A stretch of DNA of 64,000 nucleotides, taken from assembly GCF_011075055.1 (NCBI RefSeq), contig NC_058148.1, positions 15,183,969 through 15,247,968 of the forward strand, in the 5' to 3' direction. Numbering within the stretch: the first letter of the stretch is position 1; the number at the start of each line of letters is the position of its first letter. Of the stretch, positions 13,501-30,853 are shown piece by piece. The notes beneath the pieces are model-generated. The model had not been told where the DNA came from and did not search any database. It saw nothing but the letters and a program-made list of their open reading frames with translations. Source of the DNA: Mangifera indica. Taxonomy: Eukaryota; Streptophyta; Magnoliopsida; Sapindales; Anacardiaceae. The position numbers were made by a program, and so were the translations under genes.

Positions 13501-16500
13501 CATGTTTAAAATATAATATGATGTAATATAATTATATAAGTATAATATGATAATACTGCACAATATAATGATTGTTGGATTCTCATTTGTGTAGACTTTG
13601 AAGCCAACGGGAGCACATGGAAATCACTAGGTTTTGTTTCAGGACTTTTGGCTGCTTTAATAGTTGGATAGAATATAATATAAGATCTCTTAAGCCAAAC
13701 CACAAATGATCTAAGTTTGAATTGAAGTTATAACACTTTTTTTGGACTCAATTACGAATCGATTTATAGTATTATTATAAGGTTTTTGACTATGTAAACA
13801 TTATAAGAAAAAAAAGTATTATTAATAAAATAAATAATAATATCAATTAATCTTGAATTAAATTATCAAATTAAACTTTTAATTAAAATAGACTTATTCA
13901 AATAAAGGTGAAATTGAATCACCCCTGCTTGGATTGTCAGTCATCTAGAGTTTGGAGCCAAAGGAAGCACATGGAGAACACTTGGGGTGATTTTGGTTTG
14001 GCGGTGGTGGGTTTGGGCGGTGCGGTGGCTAAAATAGCTGGTGAGATTCTGACTCTTGTAAATAATTTAAGAAGGAAAAGATGTCACATCAGATCTTGTC
14101 TTCTAGCACCCAAAGCCAAGGAACTCTGTCTGCCACAACTTGCATCTGGTTTTTGGTAATTTTCTTACCTGTCATGTATTTTTTATTGGCATTTTTCATC
14201 AATATAAATTTAAATAGCCGCCAATGAATCTTAGCCTTTGCTCCAAGTTTGGTACTTTGGTTGCACGTGATTCCATTTCATCCTGATTGTATGTCAATTT
14301 TTTATTAACCCTTTTCATTTTCATTGTATTTTAAGTGACTGATCTATTGTCAAACTTCTCTTACAACTCAACAAAAATAGGTGATAAATTATATGGTTAT
14401 CGATCAATTGCATCACTAACATTAAGGTTGAAGAATTTCACTCAAACGAAGCAAGAAAAGTGAAACTTCGTAAATTTGAAACCAATTGCATCACTTGTTC
14501 CTATTTAGGTGACCTAACTTTTTTTTTTCTATCGAAGAGATTGAATTCTCATTTTTTCTTATTAAAGAAATTAAAATTTTAAATTTTTTTATCAATAAAA
14601 CTATATTTACATATTTTTAATATACAATTTAGGTATACAAATAATGTATTATTATGATATTGATGATTTTAAATTAAAAATAAAATAATATTTAATTAAT
14701 AATGACGCATCATTTATATATTTAAATTATATACAAATATAGTATTGTTCAATTTTCTTTATAAATAAACCAAATTTTTAGTATTTCTCTTGATTATATC
14801 AAACAAACATAATTAATATTATTTATTTTGTTTTATTTTTTGGATTAAGTTAATTAGTTTGATGTCTTTTTCAATTAAAAATTTTAAAAGGTTAGTTTTT
14901 TAATTAAAAAATTTTGAACTTTTATTTCTTTAATAAAAAATAAAAAATTCAGTTTTTTAAATATAAAATATGATAATACGACATCTTTATACAAATAAAT
15001 TATAAAACAGAAGTGAAAGAGGCTTTACAATAAGATATTTTTCTTGTTAAATCATATCAATAACATCACCGACTACAAAAGATTTTAAATAATATATTAA
15101 ACCACCTTAAAAACGTCCTACTTTATTGTGGTTGGCTTCAAATTAACAAGTTCTATCTTTTTCATCATCTTCAACCACGAGCCCAACATGAATTGCACAA
15201 TAAATAGACAAGCATCTTTATTTGATTAATTATAATTTATATTATGTAAGTACGATCAATCAATGAGCATAATAATTACGGCATAGTGGGTTACTTAGAA
15301 GGGGCCACACCAACCGGACCCAACCAATGAAATTGGGTGTGGACCCGGGTCCCCTCACTGACCATCTGGGTCCCAACCTTCCTGGCTACAGTACACTCCA
15401 CTTGAACAAAAAAGGTGACTGTGGGTGGCTTGGCTATGCTAGCTGTGGTTCCACTAAATGTCACCCACCAAACAATGTTTTATATATAATTTTATATATA
15501 AATAATAATATATTATTATATAATTAAAAATATATGTCATAATATATATAAAATTATATACATAATTTTATTGTTTATGATTTACAATAAAATCAAGTCA
15601 AAAAAAAGAAAAAAAGCTTAATATGAGCACAAAGAATGTCAAATTATCAATTTTACAAATAAATACAATATATTTCAAACATTAAAAATAATTACAAAGA
15701 TTCATATATTGTTAAGTAATTTTAAATTAATAATAAAATAATAATTTCTTATATATATATCAATATAATTTGTGTTTGTACCACATGTGAATACTTAATA
15801 TAACTTGAACAAATTAATAAATTATTTATAAAAATAAATTTAAATTTAATCAAATCGATGACGAACCTGAGTTAATATATGATTTTACTAAAATAATATC
15901 AATAAAATGAGAAAGATAAATTTTATTATTAACGAAACTTTTTTCATTGATTATGAAACATGATTTGTTTCACTTACTCCAAATGATGGTAGGAAACTCC
16001 TTGGACCCTACCAAATTCCATTCTCAACCGTTCAATGTGCCCATCACAGCACACTTCTTTACCCATAAGTGGAATTAGTTTAATCATTAATCAAATTAAT
16101 TACGTTAATTCCGTATTATTTTTATAAGGTTTGGTTCCTCATAATTTAATAGACATGTTTTAGATGAAGCATACAAGATTCTATGATTAAATTACACAAA
16201 AGTATCGTTTTCCTTGGAAATAATGTGTACATCTTATTGTTTTGGGTGATATGGGCAAGTGCAAAATGGTAAATATATATAAATACTAAATTGAAGACAG
16301 GTGATTATTATGTTATTGATCTAATAATATTATTATTGTACAAGATTTTTTCAATCGCACAATGTCACTATAGAAATATCAATTTGAGAAAATTTATCTG
16401 AATAATTAATTGTGATTAACAAATAATTCACTAAAAACTATTAATCAGAGAACATTCTCTATCCTCATTAAATAATACATAAAGACCATTCATACAGTAA

Positions 16501-17440
16501 TAACAAAAAGACATCCACTTAACTATGAATATGTTTAGAATCTCTCGAAAAAATCTTTCCATTCTCCTTTGTAACAACAAGGGAAAACTATCCCTTCTTC
16601 TTTTTTTATTTAAGTACCTCTTTTGAAAGGGTGATAATTTACATCCAAATGTTCCATTTTTTTTTTTTTTTTAGTGGCAAACACTATGGAAGCTGAAAAC
16701 AAAGAAGGATTTGAAGTGAAATTGAAGAGTGATGTGGGTGATGTGAACGACGGTTGAGAGGATCAAATTGATAGTACAAAATGAAAAGGGTTTGGTAAAA
16801 TTGAAAGGAATAAATGAAATTAAATATGCATGAAATGGACAATAATTGTTGTAGGGAACCGAATTTCAGGGGAGACGCACAAAAAATAAAAAATTGAACC
16901 AAATGCTTTTAATGGAAGGTCATTGATGGGGCCACAAGGGCACAAGTTGACAAACCCGGGACTAAATTGAAGGGATTGTATTATTTCGAATTGTAGTAAA
17001 AGATGAAACACTTAGTTATGGCTTCACCTATTTCATGAAATTTTTACGATTGCCTGGACTGTCACTACCATCCCACTTAACACGGGACATTTCGAGTACA
17101 CCCATCTTTGAGGATTAGTTTTGTGTACATTCTTTATGGTTTAAGGTCATTGTTTTCTTTTACCTTGGACTTGGTAGGAGAGAAGCTTAAGCTTTTAACT
17201 GATTAGCGTAGAGATGACGAACTCCCTTTTCAATGTTGCATGTGGCTTTACTCGGAGCAATTACTCACCTTTTACATTACCACAAAACTAATCTTGTACA
17301 CTGTTTTTTAAGAACCTGATCATGTGTCAGATAATGAAATGATTGAAATCAACCTCTTGATCAGATCAAACCTAATTCAAAACTGAAAATATTAACGCCA
17401 ACATGATATCACAAGACCCAATGGTTGACCGCCTTCATTT
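13501..17440. other. Intergenic with old repeats
   Basis: No supported gene. An open frame of 83 codons at 13908-14159 has no known domain, although a related stretch lies near 13595-13640. A less AT-rich patch runs from about 15300 to 15475. The AT-rich palindromic stretch at about 15478-15570 resembles the MITE-like element near 21304. Confidence 0.45.
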
Positions 17441-18300
17441 TAGGGTTTTTTTTTATTCATTAGATAAAATGTAAAATTGAAATTTCAACTTTATATACAT
17501 AATGTTGTTGATAAAAAATTTACTCAAATATTTAAAAATATTAATTAAAATAGATAAAATTTTGTCCGTTTAAACTTTTTTAGGTAAACGTACAATCATT
17601 TTATTTTTATAAGTAAATTTATTTATAATTTCAAAAATACCTTCGCGATCTTGTAGGTGTCATACAGGGTGCGTAGGCACGGGAAAGAATATTTGAGTGC
17701 GTGTGGAATGCGCATGGTGCATGCGGAGTAAAATTATAGGCATCATTATTTAATATAATATATAATATGTCTATAATATTTAATATAATATATAAAAATA
17801 ATAATAATAATTTTTAAATATATATTATATTATTATATATTTATTATATTTTTTAAATATTATATTATTTAATAATATTAATATATATATATATATATAT
17901 GAGGGGGCGTATGCACCTTGCACACACTCGCGCACTCATGCACCCCACACGCACTCAAGCACCCCACATGCACTCACACACCCCGCATGCACCATGTGCG
18001 CACCCACACACTTTGTATGCACCCGCACGCACCCACGCACCTTGTATGACCCTTGACATTCCACACGCGGAATGGTTGAAAATGACGTAATAAGCCAGAG
18101 GGTATTTTTGGAGTTACAAAAAAAATTGCTTATAAAAGTAAAACTACTGTATGTTTGCCTAAAAACGTTTACGTGGAAAAAATTTTGCCGATTTTAATTA
18201 ATATCCCTAATATTTATTTTAGATGAACTAAAAATTTTTTTAGATATATGTTAAAAAATAAAAAAATAATAAATAATGCCAAAGTTACAACCAAAACTTT
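17440..18300. mobile_element. Fold-back element with GC-rich CAC-rich arm
   Basis: The outer arms form an imperfect inverted repeat. The left arm (about 17500-17680) contains TTTTTAGGTAAACGTAC, and the right arm (about 18080-18230) holds its complement in the form GTATGTTTGCCTAAAAACG. Inside, GTCATACAGGGTGCGTAGG at about 17660 pairs with CACGCACCTTGTATGAC at about 18050. The right arm also has a run of CACACGC-like and CATGCACCC-like motifs (17905-18050), and the centre is nearly pure AT. Exact ends and a target duplication were not found. It looks like an old non-autonomous DNA element that can form a hairpin. Confidence 0.6.
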
Positions 18301-18309
18301 TGATATATT

Positions 18310-19190
18310 TAAGGGCGAAAATTCAAAAATACACTTAATGACAGATAAAAAGTTTAAATATCTACTTATAAATTAATTTCTATTAGAGACAGATATAAAA
18401 CTATCATTTTAATAATATTATTAAAAAATATATAATTTTATCTCATTTTCCCCTCTAAAGTTTTGAAAATTGATTTTCCCTATACATCAACTTTGAAAAG
18501 TCACCATTTCCCTCATAGGGTTTGGAATTTTTAAGGTTTTTTCTCCTGCGATCAGAGTCAGCTTTCCCCACCCATCTTTCGTCAACAACCAAAGAAGAAG
18601 GAAGGGCAACCACCCATCTTTCGTTCAACACTCGGACGACCACCCATTTATAACATTTGAACGACCCTCGGGTGACGTTATGTTATTCGTCAATCTCAGT
18701 CACGATACTCGATTCAGCAGCGATGATGATGAGATGATGTTAGATGACTATGAGAGATATTGGGACAACGACGACAGACGCTCGAACGACATCAAGGAGA
18801 TGAATCGAGCAAAAGAAGGGGAGATGATTCACGTAAAAGATAGGGAGACGTTGATAGAGATCCATGCCTCCAAGCATTGGATGAAAAATGGTGGTTTGAA
18901 AGAAGGGAGAGGGATGACCGAACAATGTCAATTGCCGAAAAGGAAGAAGTTTGGTTGGAAAACTCGAAACCCTAGAGGAAAAAGTGAATTTTCTAAAATT
19001 TAATTTTAGAAAAAAATTACTAGTTTTCAAACTAAAAGGGAGAAATTTTATAAATTTTTAGGGTTTTATAATTTAAAAATAAAATGACAATTTTATTTTT
19101 TTCTCTAATTCAAAATTTTAATAAAATTAGTTCATAAATAAATGTTTGAGCTTTTTATCAATTATAAATATATTTTTAAATTTTGGTTAA
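18310..19190. mobile_element. Decayed long-inverted-repeat element
   Basis: The left flank (about 18312-18385) and the complement of the right flank (about 19110-19190) match imperfectly over some 70 bases. The interior has the same build as the intact elements at 24.8, 32.6, 36.8 and 46.5 kb: outer arms with ATTTTTAAATTTT-like text, then a less AT-rich core (about 18540-18980) ending in an AAACCCTAGAGG-like motif. No target duplication is left. The two overlapping open frames in the core (18455-19030) are read as arm sequence, not genes. Confidence 0.5.
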
Positions 19191-20290
19191 GACTTGGGTA
19201 GGAAATAGTCCTCCACCCTATATTTAATAAGTCACAGATAGGACATGCAATAGAATGAGACCGGGATAGTAGGTCCCACACTTTATTGGAAACATACACG
19301 TGTTGGCTTGCAAAAAGACAAGCCAGATTAATGTTTAAGATGTATGCCCGCGTGGATCATGGGACCCGAGTCAAACAAGATGGAATCCACTGTGAAAATT
19401 GATAATATGTAAATAGGAGTTCAGTATTTATATCGCTAGTTGAACTGTATATGATATTGTATATTAAAAATTAATTTTATATATTATATATTGAGTATTA
19501 TATTATATTATATAATTTTTAAAAAATAAAATAATAAAATATAATTAATATATTATTATTTTAAAAAATATCATGAATACCTATAAAAATTTAAAATTTT
19601 TTATATAATCCCTTAAAATATTACTAGTTTAAAATTTAATTTTTTATATAAACCCTTAAAATTTAATTTTAGAAAAAAATTACTAGTTTTCAAACTAAAG
19701 AGAAGAAATTTTATAAATTTTTAAAATTTTATGATTTAAAGATAAAATGATGATTTTAATTTTTTTATTCAAAATTTTAACAGAAATTAGTTCACAAATA
19801 AATATTTAAGCTTTTTATTTGCCATAAATATATTTTTAAATTTTGGTTAAGACTTGGGTAGGAAATAGTCCTTCGCCCTATATTTAGTAAGTCATAGTTA
19901 GGACATGCAATGGAAAGAGACCGGGATAGTAGGTCCCACAGTTTATTGGAAACATACACGTGTTGGCTTGCAAAAGGACAAGTCAGATTAATGTTTAAGA
20001 TGTATGCCCGCGTCGATCATGGGACCCAAGTCAAACAAGATGGAATCCACTGTAGAAATTAATAATATGTAAATAGGAGTTCACTATTTATATCGCTAGT
20101 TAAACTGTATATGATATTGTATATTAAAAATTAATTTTATATATTATATATTGAGTATTATATTATATTATATAATTTAAAAAAATAAAAAAATAAAATA
20201 TAATTAATATATTATCATTTTAAAAAATATCATGAATACATATAAAAACTTAAAATTTTTTATATAAACCCTTAAAATATTATTATTATT
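18995..20290. repeat. Tandem duplication, about 660-bp unit
   Basis: Two head-to-tail copies, about 18995-19657 and 19658-20290. They share long near-identical stretches such as AAATAGGAGTTCA, GAGACCGGGATAGTAGGTCC and ACATACACGTGTTGGC. The unit includes the right arm of the decayed inverted-repeat element plus about 450 bp of flanking DNA, so the duplication followed the insertion. Scattered substitutions and small indels suggest moderate age. Confidence 0.85.
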
Positions 20291-21500
20291 TTTTAAAAGG
20301 TATATCGATCTATATTAATAATATGTATCATATCGTATGATATGTCTATTATATCATATTAAATATAATATATGTTATGATATATATTATTTTTTATTTA
20401 TATTATATCATATTATAAAATACATATAATATATAGTATAATAATAATAACTATGTTATTTATCAAATTAAACTCTTAATTTATATATTAAAATAATTGT
20501 AAAGTATTATTAGCTTCATATAATTAAATATATATGATAATTTTCATCTTTAATATATAAATTAATAGATATTATTAGTGTATATAATTTTTTTAAAGAT
20601 AAATTATATACTAATGTTTTAATATGTGGATTGGATGAACTATTTTTTTCTTTTTTATACATACATACATATTTATATATATACACACACTCACTTTTTT
20701 TTTTTCTATTATATATAATCTAAAATATAAAATATCTAAAATATTTTTAAATTTTATATTCACTTAATTAAGCATAAGTTCATCGAGTTAAAACATAAAA
20801 CATACTCATTCATCAAACCAAAATTGAGCTATGAGGTGAAAATATGAATTTTTTCAGTAATTTTGACGATGGAAAGATTGGTCGACCAATCAAACATCTA
20901 ACCAATCAATTTATTTTTAAAAAATTGATTGGTTAGTAGATCAAATATCCAATCAACTAATTTATTTTTAAAAATTAGTTGGTTGAATGCTTGCCTGACC
21001 GACCAACCCATCCAGCCAATTGCAAATCTTAGAACTTTTTTTTTTTTAAAGATAAAATCAAATTAAAAAGTGATTATATTTGTATAATAAAAAAAATATG
21101 GATATATATGCATAAAAGACAGAAAAAAAGTGAGTATTTTCATTAATATCTATAAATTGCCAGATCGAATAGGTTTATCAAGTCCCAATAATGTTATGAG
21201 ACTCACGCTTGAGTCTGTTTGAATTAACTAATAAAGACTCAGACTAATCTTTTGGTCAAGTAATCTAAAACATTGCTATATACTCAAAAATATTTAATAA
21301 AATTATGTGTATAATTTTATATATAAATAATAATATATAATTATATAATTAGATATTATTTTATTTTTAATTTTTAATTATGTATTATTTTATTTTTAAT
21401 TATATAAAAATATATTATTATTTATAAATAAAATTATACATAAAAATTATATGCTTAATACTAAAAAAAAAATGATTTAAAAAATATATTTTTTAATCTT
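20291..21500. other. AT-rich repeats and microsatellites
   Basis: No gene. Very AT-rich, with an ATAC/AT/AC microsatellite at about 20660-20695 and a short palindromic region containing ACCAATCAA motifs near 20880-20960. Confidence 0.5.
21304..21442. mobile_element. Small AT-rich MITE-like element
   Basis: The arms at about 21304-21350 and 21398-21442 are inverted repeats of roughly 47 bp. The left arm reads GTGTATAATTTTATATATAA, and the complement of the right arm reads TATGTATAATTTTATTTATA. A related single arm is at about 15480-15535. Low complexity makes the limits uncertain, and I could not fix a target duplication. Confidence 0.45.
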
Positions 21501-21588
21501 TATATGATAAACAAAGAGAGTCCAAGAATTGGGAAGTACGTTTTTGCCGGACAGCTGAGTTCACTCCCTCTTACTGGTGAGTGTTGCA

Positions 21589-21767
21589 CACGTGTGACAA
21601 CTCTAGCCCTATTGTTGTTTATTTAATTTTTTACAGTTTCGTTCCACCTTAGCGTCTTCCTCCATCATCTCTCAAATCTCCTCAGCATCCATCAATGAAA
21701 TTCAGACAAAATGAAGTCCAAATTCACATGAAATGAAATGAACTTCAGTTTCAAACTGCTATATATA
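21589..21767 (+). promoter_or_regulatory. ABRE/G-box and TATA box of the first S40 gene
   Basis: A palindromic ACACGTGT (CACGTG at 21589-21594) lies about 170 bases before a clear TATATATA box at 21760-21767. That puts transcription start near 21790 and leaves a leader of about 350 bases. The hexamer in this context is a typical ABRE or G-box. S40 genes respond to senescence and ABA, so a role is plausible but inferred. Confidence 0.5.
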
Positions 21768-22145
21768 CATGCCTTCTTCTCCAAAACACAACCTATGCTG
21801 CTATAAGGAGTCAATTATTGATTCCTTCTAGTTTAGGAACAGAATACTCCATTTCCAACTTCATCTTTCCAGTTTCTTTCTTCCTTCTTCAGCTCAGAAT
21901 CTCTTTTTCTCTGTGACCCGGAATCAAAATATATACCTTTTCATGTTGGAAATGCTTTTAAAATGAAGTCTGAGAAGGGTGACAGTTATTCAAACTATAT
22001 CTCGCTAGCCTGTTGCTGTGGCCAAGAGAGATAACAAGGTTTGAAACACAGTAATGGAATCGTAAAAGTCTCCACTTAGCTTTTTTCTTCTTCTGATCAT
22101 AACGCGTTGAATTTCAATTTTTGTTCTGTTTAGTCTTTGAATGCT

Positions 22146-22772
22146 ATGGCGAAAGGTCGGAGGTTGACGACGAGCAGAAGCGAGCGGTATTTGGGGAATT
22201 ACGGCTACAGTAACGGCCAAGGGGCGAACGTGAACGGCGTTACGGAGCTCGGAGAGGAGGATGTATGGTCGACGGTCGACGATGTTTCAGAGAGAAATGA
22301 TCCAGTCGTCGTTGCTAATTACAACAATTCGCAGAACGACTGGAGTCCACGCGCGTCCGTGGAGAACAACGGGAGTTATCGGCACCGTCGGATACGACAG
22401 GACGACCGTCACGTGGGAGGGTTGTCCTTTGCCTTCGAAACGGTGTCCTCACCGAGAATTGTACACCAGTTCAGAGGTGGGAGTGACACCGTGGCTGGAT
22501 CCCCACGTGGACATCAAATGGCCACATCAGCACCGGTGAACGTTCCCGACTGGAGTAAGATTTACCGGGTCGACTCGGTCGAGTCGTTGCATGATTCTGA
22601 CGACGGATTGGACGACCGTGACTCGGAGATGATCCCTCCGCATGAGTACTTGGCCCGAAGCCGTAGAACGAGCGGCGCTTCGGTTTTCGAAGGCGTGGGT
22701 CGGACTCTAAAGGGACGCGACTTAAGTCGCGTGAGAGATGCTGTGTGGAGCCAAACTGGATTTGATGGTTAA
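22146..22772 (+). CDS. S40/DUF584 senescence-regulator family protein
   Basis: Intronless gene of 208 codons. The N-terminus MAKGRRLTTSRSERYLGN and the acidic ELGEEDVWSTVDD segment are followed by a GGLSFAFE stretch. Next come the family core APVNVPDWSKIYRVDSVESL, the PPHEYLARSRR motif, and the C-terminal [20 protein letters not shown] with a final TGFDG. This is the full motif order of the plant S40-like family, linked to leaf senescence and mostly nuclear. The molecular activity is unknown. The ATG at 22146 is chosen because it starts the conserved MAKGR peptide; upstream codons lack an ATG. Codons are richer in G and C than the surroundings. A second member lies at 61137-61706. Confidence 0.9.
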   Translation: MAKGRRLTTSRSERYLGNYGYSNGQGANVNGVTELGEEDVWSTVDDVSERNDPVVVANYNNSQNDWSPRASVENNGSYRHRRIRQDDRHVGGLSFAFETVSSPRIVHQFRGGSDTVAGSPRGHQMATSAPVNVPDWSKIYRVDSVESLHDSDDGLDDRDSEMIPPHEYLARSRRTSGASVFEGVGRTLKGRDLSRVRDAVWSQTGFDG

Positions 22773-24813
22773 GTAATTGATTAATTGTCATTATTAATAA
22801 TAATAATTATTGTTGTTAAAATACCTTATATTTTTTATTGAGCAATGATTCGGTTGAGTTGGATTTGGAAGTCAACTCAGCAAAGACTGAGCTCAACCCT
22901 TTATGTGGTGGCGAAGGGAGGGGAGGCGGGTAAATGTCGTTTTGTTTCAAGGTTGTGGAAGTTTTAATTAGGTGTCAATTTAAATTTACTGTTTTTATCA
23001 CATTTTGTTTTTTATTTTAATGTGTTAATACCTACCTGTGTAATCTAGTTAAGCCAGCCTAAGCGATATATGGCTTAAATTCGGCTCAATTATTTTATTG
23101 GAGAGTTCAAGCTTATTGAATTGGTAGTATCTCGGTTGAAGAAGAAAATGGATGGTTTAAGCACAATTCGAGTTTGTGTAGAGAAATATTCTTAAACCTT
23201 TTAAAATTTTAAAACATTATATTTAAATTTTATAACTTATACATCTATTACCGATCACGGACCAACATCAAATTCGCATTTAATTAAAAAATTGATCTCA
23301 AAGTAGCTCATATTGAGCTCTGCTTTAGAGATTTATTTACACCTCTACTTTAAATAATCTGAGAAGCCTAATTATGTCTTCCAAGGTCTCTTTCCTTCGC
23401 TACAGGAGCATCTTTCTTTCCTTTTCAATTGAAAAATAATTTAGAGAAAGCATGCGTAAGCAACGAAATTCGCTTCCGACACGGGGTAAGGTCACAGGCC
23501 CATCTGGGACCCAACCCTAACTTGGTTGGGCTAGTCATTGTCCGCCATAACGCCACCATGATTTGTCATTAACAGTAATATCAATCTAAGTGACCAGAAA
23601 AACAAGACAAAGAAGTCATGAAGGGAAAAAGGGGCCCAAAAGACAAACACACAAGCAAACAGAAATGGAAAAGAGTGTACAATTTTTAAGTGAAAATTTG
23701 TGATGATGTGTAGTTTGGCCCCACCAAAGTCTATTCTTAACCGTCCAATATGCCCATCACTGATTCACATGTCACTTTGCCCGCCACAATTGGGATTTGT
23801 TTAGTCATCAATCAAAAGAAAAATGTTTGCAGGTGAATTTTAATTGAATTTAGTTTGAATTTAAATTTAAATTAAATAAATTAAGTTAGTATTAAGTATT
23901 AAATTTATTTTTATAAAATAAATTGATTAAATTAATTTAAATATTCAAATTTAAATCAATTCAGATTAAATACAAATATAAATTATTTTAGAGTTGAATT
24001 CAAATCTTAATTTGTCTATCTCAAACTAAAACTCTTAAGTTTAAGTTGGTCTCCAACTATGCTTTGTTCAAATCAGTTAGTATATTTACTTATGTAAATT
24101 TTTTTTGTCAATTGACCCTCTTTGATCTCACAATACTTTGTATAATAAAATATGAAACAAACATGTTATCATAATTTTACCATTTTTAAAACTTTCTGTA
24201 GTGAAAGATGAAACTAAATGCATAATGATAACTTTCCTATTTTCAAGAAAATAGAGTCATATTTTTATTTTAAGCTCACTAATGGTGGATTAGACCTGAA
24301 TTCACTTAGTTTTAGTTCATAATTTAATTTAAACAAATCAACTTTAACATGAATCATCGCTTAACTAGTTTATGTATTCTATCTAAATTCAGACAAGTTC
24401 TAAACTTGGATTGAATCTACCCATAAGGATCGTAGAATTTTGTCTTCATTCATGATTCATGCCATCCCTAATCATAAGCCTCTTATGTTCCAAGCTCATA
24501 ATGATAAAAAATGATTATTGTAAGGCAATTTGGCAAGCATAACGCATGCAACACAAGTGAATCCTAAAGGTATTCATCTAATTATCAAAAGAGAGGGACA
24601 AATTTGGCCCATTTTTGGTTGAGTTTAACAATCATAATGGCGCATGGTACTAGAATTTTACAATATGAAACACAATATAATACATATAAAAAATAATATA
24701 TATTTTATGATATATTAAATTAATATGATATGATATGTATAATTAATACAAATTAATTTAAATTTTTTTAAAAATAATAATATAATACGAATATATATAA
24801 GAAATTTTAAATT
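22773..24813. other. Intergenic, no gene recognised
   Basis: 3' flank of the S40 gene and AT-rich spacer. The block at about 23715-23818 resembles 16000-16095 (CCAATATGCCCATCAC against TCAATGTGCCCATCAC), a dispersed old repeat or conserved non-coding pair. No other structure is seen. Confidence 0.5.
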
Positions 24814-24822
24814 TTCAAAATA

Positions 24823-25743
24823 GGATAAAAGACTATTTCCCACCGAATTTTTAGGTCATTCTGAAACTTATACTTACAGGAGATGAAAAATCTCTATTCC
24901 CACCCATGATCAAACTGCCGTCCAAATTTTTAGTTAAAGATAAGGGTAAAATCGTTATTTTAACTTTAAAACTTTAAAATTTCACCATTTCCCCTTTCAG
25001 GTTTTAAAAACTAACATCTTAACCCATTCTCAAAGTTTGAAAAGTTTAGATTTTACTCTTAGGGTTTGTTTTCTTCTCTGGCCACTACCGACGGTCGACG
25101 CATTCCACTGATCTCACATCTCTGACTACAAAGGATGACCTTTCGTTGCTCAAATTTGGAAGAATAGACAAAGGATAACACTTTGTCGTCCTTCGTTGTC
25201 GCGTCTAGACGATGTAACGAAGGACTACGAAGCGTTGTCCTTCGTCGTCTGGGTGGAGCGAAGAGGATCTCTTCATCACACGGTGGTGCGACAAAGAGAT
25301 CTCTGTCTCTTCGTTGCATTGTGCGACTAGGAGATGGAAATCTCTTCATCGCACCACTGTCATTGCACCAGGAGAAGGAGGTCGGAGATAACGTCGAAAG
25401 ATGAAATTGAAGAATAGAGGTGAAATTGCTATTTTTGAAAGTTATGGGGGGCAGCTGTGTTTTGAAAAATATAGAAACCCTAGGTTTGGAGGTGAAAATA
25501 CTACTTTTCAAAGTTTAAAAACTTTAGGTAAATATGAAATTTAGTTTCTAAAACCTAAGGGGGTGAAAAATAATATATTTTATAACTTTTTTAATATAAA
25601 TAGTAAAATGAGTATTTTATCCCTCCATTTAACAGAAAAAATTAACAGAAATTTGTCTATGAGTTGGAATAGGGGTTTTTCATTTCTCGTGAGTGTAAGT
25701 TTGAGAATAGTCTAAAAGTTGGGTGAGAAATAGTTATTTTCCC
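24823..25743. mobile_element. Non-autonomous MULE-like fold-back element A
   Basis: 921 bp, flanked on both sides by TTCAAAATA (24814-24822 and 25744-25752), a perfect 9-bp target duplication as made by Mutator-superfamily transposases. The left end GGATAAAAGACTATTTCCC pairs with the right end, whose complement is GGGAAAATAACTATTTCTC. The arms continue inward as long imperfect inverted repeats around a GC-richer core with TTCGTCGT-like and CTCTTCATCG motifs. There is no transposase. The antisense open frame at 25059-25511 and the sense frame at 25183-25404 lie inside the arms. Confidence 0.85.
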
Positions 25744-25752
25744 TTCAAAATA

Positions 25753-26442
25753 ATATTTGTAATATTTTTCAAGATAATAATATGACACTAAATTTTTTTA
25801 TCATTTTATTTTTAAAAAAATCTAATAATATAATATAATATTCAATACCAAATTATAAATATATATTATAGGTGATTTGATTATCATACAAAAAGCCAAT
25901 AACATTAAATATCTCGTTTATATTAGTTTTCTATATCTCACATGTTGGGGATTGTTCTTTTTCTTGCATGGCGATTCATTTTTTTCCTGCTATTGTTCTT
26001 ATATTAGGTCACCAAACGACCAACTCAAGAAATATATATATATTTTTTCTAACGAATAAAAAAAAATTCTATTATTAGCGTCATAACTTTCTTTTTCAAC
26101 AGAACATTATTTTTAAATTAGTGGCACTTTTCCGCTAGATAAATAGTTCTTCCCAAATCATTCTTCTTTGCTTTTTAAACTTTCAAATTCAATTCCTACC
26201 CAAAATAATGTGAATTTTGCCCAAAAATTCTAACTTCATCTGAATGACAAAAACTTTGATCTGGGTTTTGCTTAAAATCCACAGAGACAAATTCTTTTTT
26301 GTTCCCACTCATTTTTCCCATCTTCCCATCTGTGGCTTTTGTATGAAAGCCTCAACCTCTTCAACAGATTCACATTTACAGGAGCTCTTGAAGAAAACCC
26401 AATTTAATTTCCAAGTTCAATTCTTTATCTTGATCTTAAAAA
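25753..26442. other. 5' flank of the CDPK pseudogene
   Basis: AT-rich spacer followed by a pyrimidine-rich stretch (about 26150-26440) that fits an untranslated leader. No separate gene is supported. Confidence 0.45.

Positions 26443-30853
<4,411 letters not shown>

Noticed and set aside
17899..18090. 63-codon frame rich in His, Pro and Thr
   Set aside because: It is a translation of the CAC-rich simple repeat in the fold-back arm.
18455..19030. Open frames of 96 and 107 codons on opposite strands
   Set aside because: They are interior sequence of the decayed inverted-repeat element; no family motif is seen.
9241..21500. LTR retrotransposon in the gene desert
   Set aside because: No paired LTRs, primer-binding site or gag/pol reading frames were seen.
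22261..22791. Open frames in other phases over the first S40 gene
   Set aside because: They are shadows of a GC-richer coding exon; the S40 frame has the full family motif order.
25059..25511. 150-codon minus-strand open frame
   Set aside because: It sits wholly inside fold-back element A, with no known domain, and is best explained by the less AT-rich arms.
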